Of a DNA stretch of 62,000 bases, positions 46,201-60,899 are shown piece by piece. Under the pieces are notes generated by a model. It had not been told where the DNA came from and ran no database searches. It saw nothing but the letters and a program-made list of their open reading frames with translations. The DNA is from Glandiceps talaboti (Eukaryota > Hemichordata > Enteropneusta > Spengelidae), in the NCBI RefSeq assembly GCF_964340395.1, contig NC_135555.1, positions 11,931,246 to 11,993,245 on the forward strand, written 5' to 3'. Both the position numbers and the translations under genes were made by a program. Numbering within the stretch: the first letter of the stretch is position 1; every line of letters begins with the position of its first letter.

Positions 46201-49011
46201 ATGTTTAATACTCTCCCCATCAACACCCAATTGTAATATGGAACTCTCTCGAATCCTATGTGCAAAATGAGAACAGAGTACACTGTGTATAACCTGCATT
46301 TGTTCTTTTGTTTTGTTTTTTAAGGTGAAGTAATAAATGAGAAAGATAGATGTAAAACTTGTCATGGCAAGAAAGTAGTGAAAGAATCTAAAATTCTACA
46401 AGTACATGTTGATAAAGGCATGAGAGATGGACAAAAAATCACATTCCGATGGGAGGGTGATCAAGTGGTAAGTCTTAGTTATTTCATATAGAAGGGATAA
46501 CATTGCACTTGCTCATGACCTTGACTGTGATATAGCACAAAATACAAATTTATGGTGTGTCTTGACTGTGACATCGCACACAGTACACAGTTGTGGTGTG
46601 TCTTGCGGGTGATACATAAATGGACCAATGGCTGAACCTTCCAGACTACCGAGAGACATGCAGCTGTAAAGGCCCACTTCAAATTAGGAGTCAGATTTTG
46701 GTGTCAAAAAAACATATGTCTAGCAGGGCTATAGAAAAACTTGATACAGAACAAAAGAATAAATCCTATGTAAGTCATATTAATATGGTTCCACTGATAA
46801 AATAACACTAATGTGAAAACCTGAGATTGAAACCCAGGCCTTTAATTAAACTCTTAGATTACATAGACATAGATCACAAAGCAAACTAATGTTAAATTTT
46901 CTGTATTTTTTTTTTTTTTTTACAATTAGCCCGGCTCAGAACCTGGTGATGTTATTATAGTTTTACAACAAAAAGAACATGATGTGTTTCAACGAGATGG
47001 TATAGATCTTTATATGTCTCATAATATTGGTATTACTGAAGCTTTATGTGGCTTTCAGTTTAGTCTGACACATTTAGACGACAGAGAATTATGTATACGT
47101 CAACCAGCTGGTAGTATAATTGAACCAGGTAAGCATTTGTTTGAATGACTCTGCAGAAGTTATTGATGACATTGTTCTTGAAAAGCAGTCAAATCACCAA
47201 CATTTTATCGAATGTTTGTGATGTAGCCAGGAATTTTTTTTTAAAGTTTATGTGGGGGCTGAATTTTGTCTTTGAGAGAAAATAATCTGATAAAAATAAT
47301 CTGATGAAAGTTTGAAGATGATTCACAAGCAGTAGCAATTTGTGTAAATAGGTTTAAAAAAATGTTGTTGTTTTTTAAGTTCAAATTTCACTGGTTAAAA
47401 GCTGAATATTTTAAGAAGGTATATTATAGTATAGAATTCAAAAAATAGTCAAAACAATGACTTTTCTGCATCACCCTCTTAAAATCATCTGTTGTGTTCC
47501 TTATTACACTCTTGTATTGTGTGTTTCATACTGTAAATGTAAAGAATAACGATATCAAAATCATTTGATGTGAGCCATCATGTATTTGAATGACTATTGT
47601 GAAGTTAGCAATCAGTATGGAGTTGTGATAAGAAATGTGTATCGATGTCACCTGATCATATGGTTTCTATTTTAATGATTTTCTGACGGAAAGTGTTTGT
47701 TTTTGTGTTGCAGGTAGTACGCGTGCTGTGGTTGGAGAGGGTATGCCAATTCATAAGAATCCCTTTGAGAAGGGTAACCTATATGTCAAGTTTAACATAG
47801 AGTTTCCTGAAAATCACTTTGCGGATGAGAACAAAGTCAAGGTACTTTGAATCTGTTAGATTTTAGATTGTATAATAATACTGAAGTTAATGCGATTTTC
47901 TACTGTGTGTGAATTGTTTTATGCATTTATTTATTTGTTTTATTTATTTGGATAATGGAAGACTAACGGGAGCAAGTCCCATTTATGGGCTCCTAAAAAT
48001 GAAAAACTTGAGGGAAAGACAATACAAAAACACATAAACATGTCAAAACAAACAAAATTAACAAAATGCATATAAAAACACATTACAAGACAAATATGTA
48101 AAAAATGAAGCTTACCAGGTGGACTTGAGATGATAATCTGGCAAAATTGCATTTTCTTTTAAATATCTGAGAAATAAATTAAAAGTCAATATTCGAAATA
48201 CTACAACAAAGATCATTATAAGTTTTCATACATCTCTGAATGACACAGATTGTTTGAAAACATTACTTACACTGACATCAGGTCTTAAGCAAGTAACATT
48301 TGTAGTTCTCCTCTGCAGAATAGAATGGACAATCGTCGTTGTATTGTACCCTTTATATGTTAACGGGGAATAATTATATGCAAAACCAAATTGTGCATTA
48401 GAGTGTGTTTGTACATTTGTTTTAAGAACAGCTCACATTTATATATGTGGTTGCTCTGAGTGCAATAAGTACACAACGCTGTTGAAATCAAGCCTACCTC
48501 ATTGACTAAATAGAACATGAAATACAGCTTTCTAAAGTAACATTAATACATCAGCAGGCTTAGTCGTCGTTCAACCACCCCCCCCACCCCCCCACCCCAC
48601 CCCCCACATTTCCTAGAAAACATGTACACATACTCTCAATCGTATTCTAACTTTGTTATGCTGAGTCAACTGGGACAAGCTTATGAAAGGGAAAAGGTAC
48701 TTACCAAAAGTTTGGAAAAAAGCAAATAAAAGCAATGTAACAAAAAACTACTGTATGTATGACATGATACAACGATACTAGCTGCAAGCTGTGTCTAACT
48801 AACCACTGGCATCTTCCCCTTTTTTTAGCGTCTTGAAAAGCTGTTACCACCACGACCAAAGGAACCAACCGTAGAGGGTGAAATTGAAGAAGTAGATTTG
48901 TCTGATTACGACCCAAGACGTTCTTCTAGCGGTAGGCGTGAAGCGTATCAAGATGACAGCGACGACGAACATCATCATGGAGGCGGTGGTGTACAATGTG
49001 CTCATCAATAA
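41004..49011 (+). CDS. DNAJA2: DnaJ (Hsp40) type I co-chaperone, DNAJA2-like
   Basis: Ten exons in phase: 41004-41072, 43323-43382, 43946-44057, 44926-45052, 45663-45743, 46060-46193, 46325-46467, 46930-47128, 47714-47841, 48829-49011; 411 aa, against 412 in human DNAJA2. The J-domain has HPD at 33-35 (KQYHPDKNP). A Gly/Phe-rich stretch follows ([20 protein letters not shown]). Then come four CxxCxGxG-type zinc motifs: [24 protein letters not shown] and the usual imperfect fourth, CKTCHGKK. The substrate-binding C-terminal domains follow, and the protein ends in GGGVQCAHQ, a CaaX farnesylation box. It delivers substrates to Hsp70 and stimulates its ATPase in cytosol and at membranes. The intron after the J-domain start is 2.25 kb; all donors are GT. 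Identity as DNAJA2 rather than DNAJA1/A4 rests on the whole length and on FSH(x)[12 protein letters not shown] and the VQCAHQ end. Confidence 0.96.
43199..43241. repeat. AC dinucleotide repeat
   Basis: (AC)n about 80 bp upstream of the exon 2 acceptor of DNAJA2. Confidence 0.95.
48577..48606. repeat. C-rich tract in last DNAJA2 intron
   Basis: C runs with single A interruptions, about 220 bp before the last exon. Confidence 0.9.
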
Positions 49012-49326
49012 CCAATCAAATGACATCTTGACCCAGATGTACAATTTGAATATCAATATTGAATAACCAATTAAATCACTTTGTGACCCAGGTGTGCATT
49101 GTACTCTTCAATAACCAATCAAATTACATTGTGATCCAGGTGTACAGTGTCCTCATCACTTCTTGGCCATCAAGCGCAGTGCTTTGTTTTGTTCGCCAAT
49201 AGTATGTATTTTACTGTGTTGTATACTCTATCCTTATTGTGCTACTTACTGTAAATCACAGCCGTTGTTCTTCACTCAACATCACTTTTTACACTTCTGA
49301 TATTGACAGATCTCAACATCAGTGCA

Positions 49327-49332
49327 ATTAAA
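49327..49332 (+). promoter_or_regulatory. candidate polyadenylation signal ATTAAA
   Basis: The ATTAAA variant signal 316 bp after the DNAJA2 stop. Other candidates exist further downstream, so the true 3' end is uncertain. Confidence 0.3.
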
Positions 49333-50142
49333 ATGTGAGCTTGTCACTGCAAATGTATATTTGTGTATGAAGTCTATTGTAGGGAAAGCATTCAAGAACA
49401 CTTGTAATGAAAAAACTGCAAAAAATTTCATCACTTTTTAATTTTTTCAGTGGAAAAGACCACCTGGATTAATACATTGGCTGATTTCTAACTTGCAGCA
49501 ATTTTATAAATTCATGTATGTAACAAATTTGAATTATTCTAAAACATCGTAAGTCAGTGTTTCCTTGAAAAAAAATCCTGCTTAGATGTGAAATTAGTAG
49601 GAAAATCCCACTGTGCTCATTTTCAATTACATATAAATCATATTAACAAATCTTGAATTTGTGAGATCATCAGCTGTAAATATAGTTAGGCAAAGAAAAA
49701 AATAATTGTGTGTTTCTGATAACATGGCCTCAGAAAATAGGGTAGGTCTGGATTTGATTTGATTTTTAAAAAAATTTTGTTGTTGTTTGGGTCATTGTTT
49801 TGACCCAAAACCAAAGAAAATGTCGGTCAGAATACCCCTTCTGTTTAATGAAATATGTACAGGCATCACTGGGGAAAGAAAACAGACGTACGTGAAGGTC
49901 AAGAAGACAAAGAATTTCTTATATTTTGTTTTAAAGGTTTAAAAAAAATGTTCAGAGTCAGCAGTTTAAACTAGGGTCGGTCAGGTTATCGGAAACCACC
50001 TTTTTTTGCCTTTAGACAATTCCAAATAAGCTGAGTAATATGCATCTTACTTAGAAAGAGAGTATAGCTATCCTAAATTGTGTACGTGTGAAGAATTCTC
50101 AAACTTACATTTATATTACGCAAGTCTTCGTATCTATCTATG

Positions 50143-50200
50143 TCAGTCTGTAAGGTGCGCCATGACAGGGCGCCCTCACACATTGGTCAACCCTTCTTAG
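50143..50200 (+). repeat. dispersed element with GCGCCATGACAGGGCGCCCT core
   Basis: One of three copies in the window: about 17732-17800 (plus, diverged), here, and 56690-56745 (minus). The last two share CTGTAAGGT(G/A)(C/T)GCC(A/G)TGACAGGGCGCCCTCACACAT over about 36 bp, against AT-rich flanks. Confidence 0.6.
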
Positions 50201-51141
50201 AGAGATGGGGAAGCCTGTAAGCATGGAACAACACAACGTATCGTACAGTCTATATCTATGTCAGCACATTAATATCATATCGACATTTACTGACAGGTTG
50301 TAAAAACCTTCAAATAATTCAAAATTTAACCTTGTATTTCAAAACATCAACTCTGTTGAAGGGTTTCACCAGTTGAGTATAAAATACTTTGTTCCACCCT
50401 TTGATTCTTAGTAAATCAAACAGGTGCATTTACATGGTTATTTATGATGTCAAATTTATTTAATGTCATCATAAGTTTTCCAGTGTCCTTAATTTGTGCT
50501 ATCCCAAAAATGTGACAAATATGGTAATTAGTATTCCAAAGGATAGATACATTTTGCAAAAAAATCCTAAAGTAAAACGGGGTTTTTTTTTGTATGTTTT
50601 GAACGACAAAGAACAACTGAACTGGCAACTTGGATGGTATGAAATATCACCTTCAGTTTTGAGCACACTGCATATGCCAAAATTTGCAAATTTTCAATTT
50701 TTATTGGTTTGATGGTTATTAAGTGTCAACTGTGGGTCTTTATACTGTTATAGTGTAGTTGTTAACCAATTTTATTTTGTACTTTATTTAATTGACGTAT
50801 CTCCTCTATGTCTTTTGTTCTCTACTGTCTTGTTAGGCCCTAATCTGCAATACTTAAAGTCTATGAAAGTAATCAATGCATCATCCAGTTGTTGACACGT
50901 TTTAGTGGACAAAACAGTCATGCAAATCATACACGTCGCATGACTTTACTGTCGCTGGCTTTCAAGAACATATTTCGTATTGTAATGTGTCGCCCCCTAA
51001 GTAAAAATAATAAAAAAATCTGGAGATTGCATAGTTTTTTCTTTCTTAGAGACATATGTGATATATGGCAATGCACATTGTGTAATGTCTGTTTGTATAT
51101 TATAGGTGTACATTTCATAGGCATATTGAAATAACAGTCTG

Positions 51142-51560
51142 GGGGGCATGATAGTCAAATGGTTAAAGTGACCGGCTTGAAATCTGCTGGTTGCAGTTTG
51201 AGCCTTGCTGCTGCCGTTGTTTCTGAATAGCTAAAGCTAAAGTCCTTGGGCAAGCTTTGAACCATGATTATGCCCCAGTCCAAGCAGCTGTATAAGTTTG
51301 GACCTGGTAGGATAGAGGTTGCAATGTGAATGCTTTCATCGTATGCACCGACAGAGGCTGCAATGGATTGTGTGCTCCCTAGGGAACTGAGGAAATATAA
51401 AGAACCATTGTTCTGCTTTAGGTCCATGCTGGGGGGGGGGGGGGGGGCGCAATGATTTTGATTGTGTGCTCCCGAGGGAGTTGAGGAAATATAAACCATT
51501 GTTCCACTATAGGTCCATGCAGGAGTAATAATTGTGAAACGCATTGAGCACAATTTAAAG
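51142..51560 (+). mobile_element. tRNA-derived SINE, copy C, diverged with internal duplication
   Basis: Same family as the pair at 24377 and 25166: head GCATGATAGTCAAATGGTTA, decayed box B (GCAGTTTGAGCC), body CTTGGGCAAGCTTTGAACCA. The segment GATTGTGTGCTCCC(T/G)AGGGA...TTGAGGAAATATAAA occurs twice, on either side of a G run at about 51429-51447. Confidence 0.8.
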
Positions 51561-52310
51561 ACTGACATTTGAAAAAATAAAAATTTATTGACTTGATACA
51601 GCATTAGACATGTTCATGTTCACATTCTCTGCCATAAAAGGTAAATATATACCTCCGTCATATCTCATAGAAGCAATCTATTGTTATAAATGGTACATAA
51701 ACTGCTTATCACTTCTCCCTGCAAAATTGTTTCATTCACGAAGAACAGAGATATTTACCAGGACTAATTTAAGCCATTGGACTGTTTACCTCAGCCAATT
51801 TAGTGACTTAACCGAAACCACACTCACATGGCTGATGAGTATACCCTTGCATTTAACTTTTTATGTCAAACATTTTCCCTAGTATATATCGTGTCTGTCT
51901 GTATGTTCCCCTTTACCAATCCCACTCAGGAGAAGTGTGTTGTAATGATGGTTTTTATAATTCAAGTGATTTTGACATGGTATTGTTTTGCTAGATAATA
52001 TTCTCTTAAAGCACTTAACCATATTTATTGACATCAACCCAGAGATTGCATTATTATACCGATTGATAAGCTAATAAAAATATTTCTTTTCGGAAAGATA
52101 TGAAATGTTTTGCTTCTTGTGTGAAATTGTGTTAGTGTGACCATAGGTGGAGGGTCTATGGTGTGACCTCATTTGTGCGTTTCTCACCGTAATAAACAGA
52201 TGTATGAATTGGTCAGTTGTTTGGATACAATGTTAGTACCATCTTGACTTGTCAATGAATACCGAGTCTGTGCCACCAATCCCAGTGTGCGAAGAGGATG
52301 TATATCAAAG

Positions 52311-52330
52311 CCCCCCCCCCCCCCCCCCCC
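52311..52330. repeat. C homopolymer
   Basis: About 20 uninterrupted C residues in the intergenic region. Confidence 0.9.
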
Positions 52331-55300
52331 AGCAGTTAGAACATGTGTAGATACATTTTGGTACATATTTGACTTACAACAATTGTACAGTTTGTTTGCC
52401 CTAGAAATGACAACTGAAGTCAGGAGACTATGAACCACTTTATGTACAAATTTGGACTAAACAATTTTTGCCCTGATACTCGCGTGTTGCCATCCTACTA
52501 TCAGTGTTGTTGTTTTTCTGGTCTGACCATAGAGGGCGTTATTTAAAAAAAGGTTAGATTCCGAGTTGGTCAGGTCTTGAAATAAACAAGTCCTCTACCA
52601 TGATGGTATAAATCTTGTTTGTATACGTATCCCCTACACAACATGTACTGTGATGTCTGAAATATGCCATATGCTCCTACAATCTTATTAGAAAGGTTAC
52701 TCATAAAGCTCAAAGCTTAGTGTGCCTAGCTTAAAAGTTTATCTTGATAAAGAACCTCGATACAGACAGGTGCATGTAGATATGTGAATGGTGTCTCCAG
52801 ATACAAAACTGCATAGGTTATCAAGTGATTTGCTATTTGACCTCAAAGAAGACAGTCAAGATAAAGAGAAAGCTCAACAGTGATACAGGTGTAGATACTT
52901 GAATGGGGTCTGAATATTCAACTTCTTGAATTCTTGTAGAAAGACAAATTTTGGCTATTTGACCTTGAAAATGTTGGTCAAGGTTAGGGTCTCATTAGAA
53001 AGCCTACTATTGATGTGGGTGGTATCTGAATGTATCAGATGTTTGGAGATACAAAATGTGCATTTTTTAAAGACAAATATGGCTGACACAAAGGTCACAA
53101 AACTAAATGACATGCACGTGAACTCTATGGTGTTTGACATTTGTGCCAGATTAGGTTGAAATTAAGTCATTGGTGTAAGAGAGATGACTGATCACAGACA
53201 AGGGTCATTCCTATAGTCCCCCTCTGGGATGTGCCCGTTAGGGACTAATAATATAAATCATAACATTGTTCATAGCCCAACATACACTCCATAGTGGTTT
53301 TAACAGACCGAGTTACTGTGCCATTCATTTATAGTTTCCTTTTAATAGCCTGGTGCAAAACTGGTAGGAAAGTCACACCGTTCTCTTTAACTTTTCAGAA
53401 CATGTTGCAAACTTGGTAAGATTTTAGTTATATCAGATGATGAAAAAGAAGCAGTAGTAAGATTTTAGTCAAACCAGAATTATCGATTTGTTTCTGATAT
53501 GCACTGTACTCACAACACAAACAAAACCGTTGGATCCATGCAAACCAATGAATGGCATGAAATACAACTCAACGACAATATCTTAGGTTTGTATAAAATA
53601 ATTTTACTTCACACCGTCACCATACAGATATTGCCAAGTGACAATCTTGGACATTTGCTAAAAGCTGGACAAACCACACAAATGCTATGCTATGCCAATA
53701 TATAGTCCTATCGCTTCTTATTTTACAAGCTTCTTAGAGTCTTGTGGTTACAAGAGTTGATCTCTCTTTCTCCCTCCCTGCATTCTTTACTTTGTACAAA
53801 GGTAGTCACTTCTAAAGATACACAATACAGGTAAATGTCAAAAAAGACTTGCTATCCACGCGTCAATTTAAATTAGAGAGAAAATATGGACGAGAATGGC
53901 GATTTAACCGTCAAGTTTTTCTACTTGTAAATCTAGCAACAGAGGTCAGTGTATATGTGCCATCAATCAAGAACTTGATACACTTTTCTAGTAATACAAA
54001 TTGTCCTGTTTATCAAGTTTCTTGAACAAATTGTTCTCTTTTTGAGTTGTGTTTGAACCTCTGCAACAAGATAAGATTTGTAAAATACTGCATGTTATGA
54101 TAAAAACTATTCTTAATACCGCTATTCCCATCCACATGGCCGGCCTCCTTCACGCAAATAAAACCAACCAAATCTGACGTTGCCATGGCTAGATGTCAAA
54201 AAAGATTTCTCTACATACAAATAAAACATACACAAGAATATGAAACATAAAAAATACATTTTTTTTTCACTTCACAATTATAAAGCAAAAAAAGGGCATG
54301 GCCGCCTACACATGAACAAAAACCATGTATAAACAGACAATATAAAGATAAAAGTAACAATTTGAAAACATCACAAAGTTACAGGATGCATTACTGGTTG
54401 CTCTTGTATTACCAGGCTTACCAAATTCAGTTTTTAAATAATGTTTTCAATCCCCGGTCAGTATCGAGACCATGGCATAATATGATACATTTTAGCAACC
54501 AATGGGCATAGGAAATTTTTTATTTCCATTTGTTACAACAAAGAAAATCTGATTTAGGACCCCAAGTTCACACTTTCCAAAGGACCTTGTTCATGGGAAA
54601 GTGAGGAAGAACTGACATTTTCAACTACAAAATTGTTTTAGGTGGGACTCGTTTTATGTTTACATTAATGCAAATTCATTGGTCACTAATCAAAACACGA
54701 TGCATGCTTATTGACTTGTATTGCCGAGTTAACACTATATATACAAACTTAGAAAGGATCATGAATTTCACAAATCTACTGAATATTTCTGTGTTTGATT
54801 TTTGGACAATAATGCATACACAAATATTCCTTTCACATCAAGTACGGTAAGCTATATTGGAAGCCATTCATGGGTTTATCAAATCTGGAGACTTACGAAA
54901 CACAAAACAATGTCATATGGGAGTTCAGCATTTTTTTTTCTGTGGATCTCTTGCAGTGTAAATGAGCAGTGCATGGGTATTTGCTAAGTCTTCCCTGTAA
55001 AAATAAAAGTACCGCTTTTGAGCCTCATTAGCGCCCTCACACGGACAAGGGCTAAATGCTTTTGTTTAAACAAGCTTTGTTTTTCAGAAAACCAGAAAAG
55101 TCTACAGCATGACATCAAAGTAGGTCTTCAAACCTTGGCCAAGTTTGCTGAAACAAGAGCTACCCTGTAAAATACAAGTCTACCACACAAAAGTGTCCAA
55201 AGTCAATAGATTTTTAGATTTTTGAATTAATAATTCCGATATTGCTCTATTATATTATATTGATCATCAAAGCATTAAACTACTTTTCTGTAATCCTACG

Positions 55301-55567
55301 AGTCAAAAGGTGAATTTATGATCAAAAGGTAGAGCAATTGTGGCTGAAGTAAAGTGATGAAAATGGTACTATTTTCAAAGGTTCTGTTTTGGATTTCCAG
55401 ACTTCTGTTCTCAGGTCTACCTACGGAAATACAATGCTTTTGAGTTGTTATGGGTAAATGTCTAACAATTGTTTGTGAGAATGGATGGCAAACAATATGA
55501 AGATGCTGTTTGTTTGTTTTTCGTTCTAAAACAATCATCAAACTTCCTGTCATTTTTCACACCTTAC

Positions 55568-55599
55568 AAACAAACAAACAAACAAACAAACAAACAAAT
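55568..55599. repeat. CAAA microsatellite
   Basis: (CAAA)n run of about 32 bp. Confidence 0.9.
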
Positions 55600-57225
55600 C
55601 TTTACATTTTTTTCCGTCGATTTGTCGTACACGAACAGCAGTTGATGTAACAAGTATGTAGCAGAATGTGCATATATTTCAAACAGTTTGAGAAATTCTA
55701 CTGTTAGAAAATAAAAATCATCAAAATATTCAAGACAGAATGAACATACCATTGTCATGAATAAATCTGAATTTTTTCCAGTTTGGAAAATAAATAATGA
55801 AATTTTCTGTCTACTAAAATGTTGACAAGTTTAACAAATGTAACCAATATAATATTCGGGCCTAAATGTCCTTGTAGAGAATAATATCCATGACTTCAAT
55901 ACATAGCGCATTTTTCTCAATTACTAGTATATCAACTTCCACCTGAATGACAAGTGAAGAATGAAGAGAACACGAGGAATTCTTGATAACCTATACAGCA
56001 GAAAACTGAGTTGTTTAAAAATACATAGTTTTCAAAGTGAGTATTCCAGGGAGTTATAAATATGTGATGGTGTAAACAATCCAATTTATAAGTAATTTTG
56101 AAATTCATCGAAGCTGATCGCATATATGGATTCTGACGTCTTTTTTGTTTGACGGTGTCCATTTATTATTTTTGGACATTTACATAGCATGGCATATCAA
56201 ATTCATATCATATCAAGTCTAAATCCAATTAAAAGTCCAAATCATTTCGCTAAGATAATATGGTGATGCAAGTGAGGGTAACGTATGGATTAGATGGTCT
56301 TTGACATTACTACATAAAATCAGTTACGTTCACTTTTTTTTTTTACAGTTTCAGCAGATTTCAAATTGATAGAAAAAATTGTTGGAAATTACAAAAAATA
56401 TAACGGCTAAAAATCAATTCCACATTTTCTTGCACATTTAAATTGAAAGGAGATTTGAATCAAATGAAATCAACATTTAATTTTTGTCCCCCTCAGTGTC
56501 GATGTTGTACAATAGTTTACATGAAGCGGTTCTTTTTTAAAAACAAATTTTACAAAACTACAATGACTCAAAAAAGTAGATAGGGAAAACAAATTATTAA
56601 AACACATTATGAAAGACAGTGTTGCAAATTCTATGATGTAGCTGTCTTTTAGACTGCAAGATATGTCACGTCACTCTGCCCTCACTGGCCTAGTTCCGAT
56701 GTGTGAGGGCGCCCTGTCACGGCATACCTTACAGAGTAGCTGTCTTTACGACTGGGGGGCGATATATTTTATCACTGGTACTCAATCACATAATACTAAA
56801 AGTGTATGTAAGGATCCAGCCTTCTATTATAAATGTATTTGTTTTTTATAATTAAGTTAAATATATTATGTGACTAACCTATTTTTCCCAGTTACAACAC
56901 AAGGAACTTTGGTAGCGTGTAAAATTTGACCAGCCCTCGTTCCCCAAAACTTCATGATTGTTGTACTATATCATTGGCTATCTCTACTCAACCTGTCCCA
57001 TTAAAAAGCTGACAGGACTCGTTTAGTTGGGAATGCTATAACCCCCTAACACTGATGTCACATAGACTAATCCACAGTGATGACAATAGGACTATTCCAA
57101 GTCAACAAAGGATGTAGGGGAGTCCACTATATAGACATCCACCATGTGTGCGTGTGGTTTGTGTGTGATGACACTATGAGACTTTGTCAAGTCTTCAGGG
57201 AATTTGGATTGAGATGGTTCCATGT

Positions 57226-60200
57226 CTACTTGTAGTCTATCCCAGATATTGTAAGATAATGTGCCACTGTCAGTTCATTGCTTGGTTCGTCTTCAAGGAG
57301 TTCTTCTACTGTCTTCTTCCAGATGTCAAAACTGATACAGGAGCTCTGGAAGACAAATTAACCTCAAGTCAGATATGAGAGAAAACATCTACCGGTGTCT
57401 CTACTACAGTCAAATTGACACTACTCCAGGCCATGGCCACTACAGTCTGAACTGACAATAGTACCAAATATATCACCCTCTTCTCAAAAACTGTTATCGA
57501 TGTGTTGTAAAAATTAGTTCTTGTATCAAGACCATGGGTTCAAATCACTTAATAATAACGTCGAGATACGACTAATTTTTTTACTGTTTTACCGACATGA
57601 ACACATTTAGACATTATCAAAGTTATGCTGAAATAAATTTTTCCTCTAATAATTGAAACTTTCCAAACCTTCCAACATGTCAAAATGATACAGATTATGT
57701 CCAGATGCAGAAAAGTAAGAAAACTAGCAATTCTTTTGTGACTAGATACAATTCATGGACTAATCTATCTAAATTGTATGTGGTTGTACACCACCAGACA
57801 GATATCATAGTTGTTTCTACACTAATCCATGCACCAATCAGCAAAAAATCTGACTGACTGGAAAGTGATTTTAGTGACTCACCTTTTCCAATGCCGTGCA
57901 ATCTTTGTCCTTCTGAAGATAATGGTTCTGCCAGAATATTAGTAATTGTCTAAAATGGAAAACACAAACATGCTTTTTTTAAAAATAATGTCATATCAAA
58001 GCATAATGAACCAACCACTATATTTAAACTACACTTTTATTATAATGTTACGTAATGATAGTGACACAGTGGACTTGTATTATCTTTCTGACCTCTCATT
58101 GAAGGTTACATGACCCACACCATTCACTTACAGTGTTGACCTTGCATTCCATAGTTAAAAAGACATTGTTAGCTTTTACAATTTTACATACAATGTGGCC
58201 TAGCATTTGTGGAATATCTGTAGTTTGCACCATACACCAACAGTGTTCTCCCCACTATAGAGAAAGCATGGTGCAAACACCATCCTTGCCATCTTGGCCA
58301 CCATGCTTGGTAAATGAAATGTAATTTACATTATGTAAATGATAGTGGGAAATATACATAATTTGAATGAAGAGGAACCATGACCCAAATAATTTATTTT
58401 TATGTGAATAAGTGTTGTAAACAAGTGAGAGTTTGAATGTTGGAGATATGCAAAACATATGTAAATTATGCTAATGATGTGTAAATTAATATGCAAATTA
58501 TCCACCATGCTTGGTTTCAATCCTGGGAACAGTCTAGTAATACCCTAAATATGACTATCATTACTTTCAGGGTATACAACAATTTCAATTACCTGAAGTT
58601 GTCCATAAGCAAACCCGGATGACACTGCCTCTGTTCTTCACTGCGTAAAGCTTGTAAATAGTCGGCTAATACACCTTTCTGTTTGGCAAACATCAGGAAC
58701 ACTAGAGTTGTGTTTAAGCAGCTAACATTCTCCTGCAACAAAAACACAATACATGTCATGAGGGGAATTGAAGTGTAACCAAGTTACTCTCTTCAAACTC
58801 ACAATAGACCATTACTTTGATAAAATTGAAGGTGGTACACTATTGCAAAACACTTGATGCAGTGAGTCGAGGCTCAGCAAGGAGTACTTGAACATCACAA
58901 TATGACAATAAATAACGAACGTCCTAAAGTTAGCTTTCTTGTATCAAAATAAATTGTTCACACTTTACTTGTCACACTAATAGATCGTAGAATATAGATG
59001 TATGTAGGTGTGTTTAGTCGCTAGCACCCTTGTCCAGGTGCTGAGTAGACTTTGATGAAATTTAGCGTAGATATGTATGTAGATCAATGTCACTGCCACA
59101 TTCTATATCACAGGTTCTGCCATGCTTGGAACTTCAGTAAATTCATTCAAACTTCCCTTTATTTGCCCTATTTCTTTTTCAAATAAATTTACGCAGACAT
59201 AATCATATTATTTTCCAATAACATTCTTAAACAGACAACTGCCAGCACCTGGGACCCTATTTTTGCATATGACTGACTGTATGTTTGGAGGTGGAGAACT
59301 TGTCATGACTCACTGGCAAGTAATCACCAAAATATAAACATTCCCTATATCTGGGTTTTTCACATGCAAATGCCGCATATTTGAATAATCCTGAATGACA
59401 CACAATCTAAGCAGCTGGGAATTTGTCTCATTTGGAAAGTTTTTTTCATTCTATGAAACAAACAGACTGATTTTAAACTAATTTGTGTATCAAGTTACCA
59501 TCCTACGACATTCACAAACAATTTGTACATGATCATGACCTGTGTGTTTCTCGGAGCACAGAAAAAATGTTGAAAACAAGACCCAGAAGCTAGTGCTCTG
59601 TACAGCAGTTTGAATTTCCCGCATTTGCATAGATTAGCCATAATCCTCTTTATATAGGGCAGTTCTGTCTTTAACTCAGACAGAAAATATTCAGAACAGA
59701 GGGTTTTGTCACTACTCGTCTTCCACTAATACAATTGTTGTGACAGGGCCCCTTATGTTATCCATATTTTTCTTCTCCACAGCAAACAACAATATGGGGG
59801 TAATAATTTAGTACAGAGCTCAGAATATAATAGTGTACAACTATACAACATCCTATCAACTGCTACTATACAGAATATTTGGATAGAATATCCAGGTACA
59901 GAAATCAGAATGTAATTGTGTACAACTATACACATACATCATCCCATCAACTGCTACACAGCAAACAACAATATGGGGGTAATAATTTAGTATAGAGCTC
60001 AAAATAGAATAGTGTACAACTATACAACATCTTATGAACTGCTACTATACAGAATATTTGGATAGAATATCCAGGTACAGAAATCAGAATGTAATTGTGT
60101 ACAACTATACAACATCCTATCAATTGCTATTATACAGAATATTTGGAAAGAATATCCAGGTACAGAAATCAGAATGTAATTGTCTACAACTATACACGTA

Positions 60201-60780
60201 CATCATCCCATCAACTGCTACACTGTACAGCATATTTTGATATTTAGAATTGCTTAACACCAACTTACCTGCGTAAGACTCTCGACTTTAATTATGTTGA
60301 TGAGTTTAAAGAGGAACGAAAACCTCACTTTCTTGTCATGGATGAACTGGAGTAGTTGACACTTGGTAAGGGCGTACTCTGTGAACAGAAAAAAAAACAA
60401 TGAAATCATGACATAAAGTTTAGTTACCTAGCTGCAAGTTCACAATAATGAGTAAAGTAATGTTATCTATTCACCCTACTCTGTCATTTGTTTTCTAACT
60501 AAATGACAGATACATAACTTCACAAGTCTTACAAGGAAACAATGAAATTGAGAACATCATTTATAAATTCTGTACCTGTGCAATAAGTGCATGCTATTTT
60601 TGTTTCATGTTATGTACTCTTTTTGCATATGGGCCGGTGGCCTAGTAAAGCAATAAAACCTTATTATCGTATGTATGTATGTATGTATGTATGTATGTAC
60701 GTATGTACGTACGTACGTACGTACGTACGTGTGTGTGTGTGTGTGTGCTGGTGGGTGTGTGTGTGTGTGTGTGTGTGCTG

Positions 60781-60816
<36 letters not shown>

Positions 60817-60848
60817 GTGTGTGTGTGTGTGTGTGTGTGCTGGTGTGT

Positions 60849-60899
<51 letters not shown>

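Larger units (their letters stand above)
49012..57225. other. interval between convergent genes DNAJA2 and TRPC4AP
   Basis: Holds the 3' UTRs of both genes and no supported exon. Contents: copies of a GCC(A/G)TGACAGGGCGCCCTC element near 50150-50200 (plus) and 56690-56745 (minus); a diverged SINE (51142-51560); C run (52311-52330); a diverged AGGTCA-containing repeat (52740-53250); (CAAA)n (55568-55599). Confidence 0.5.
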
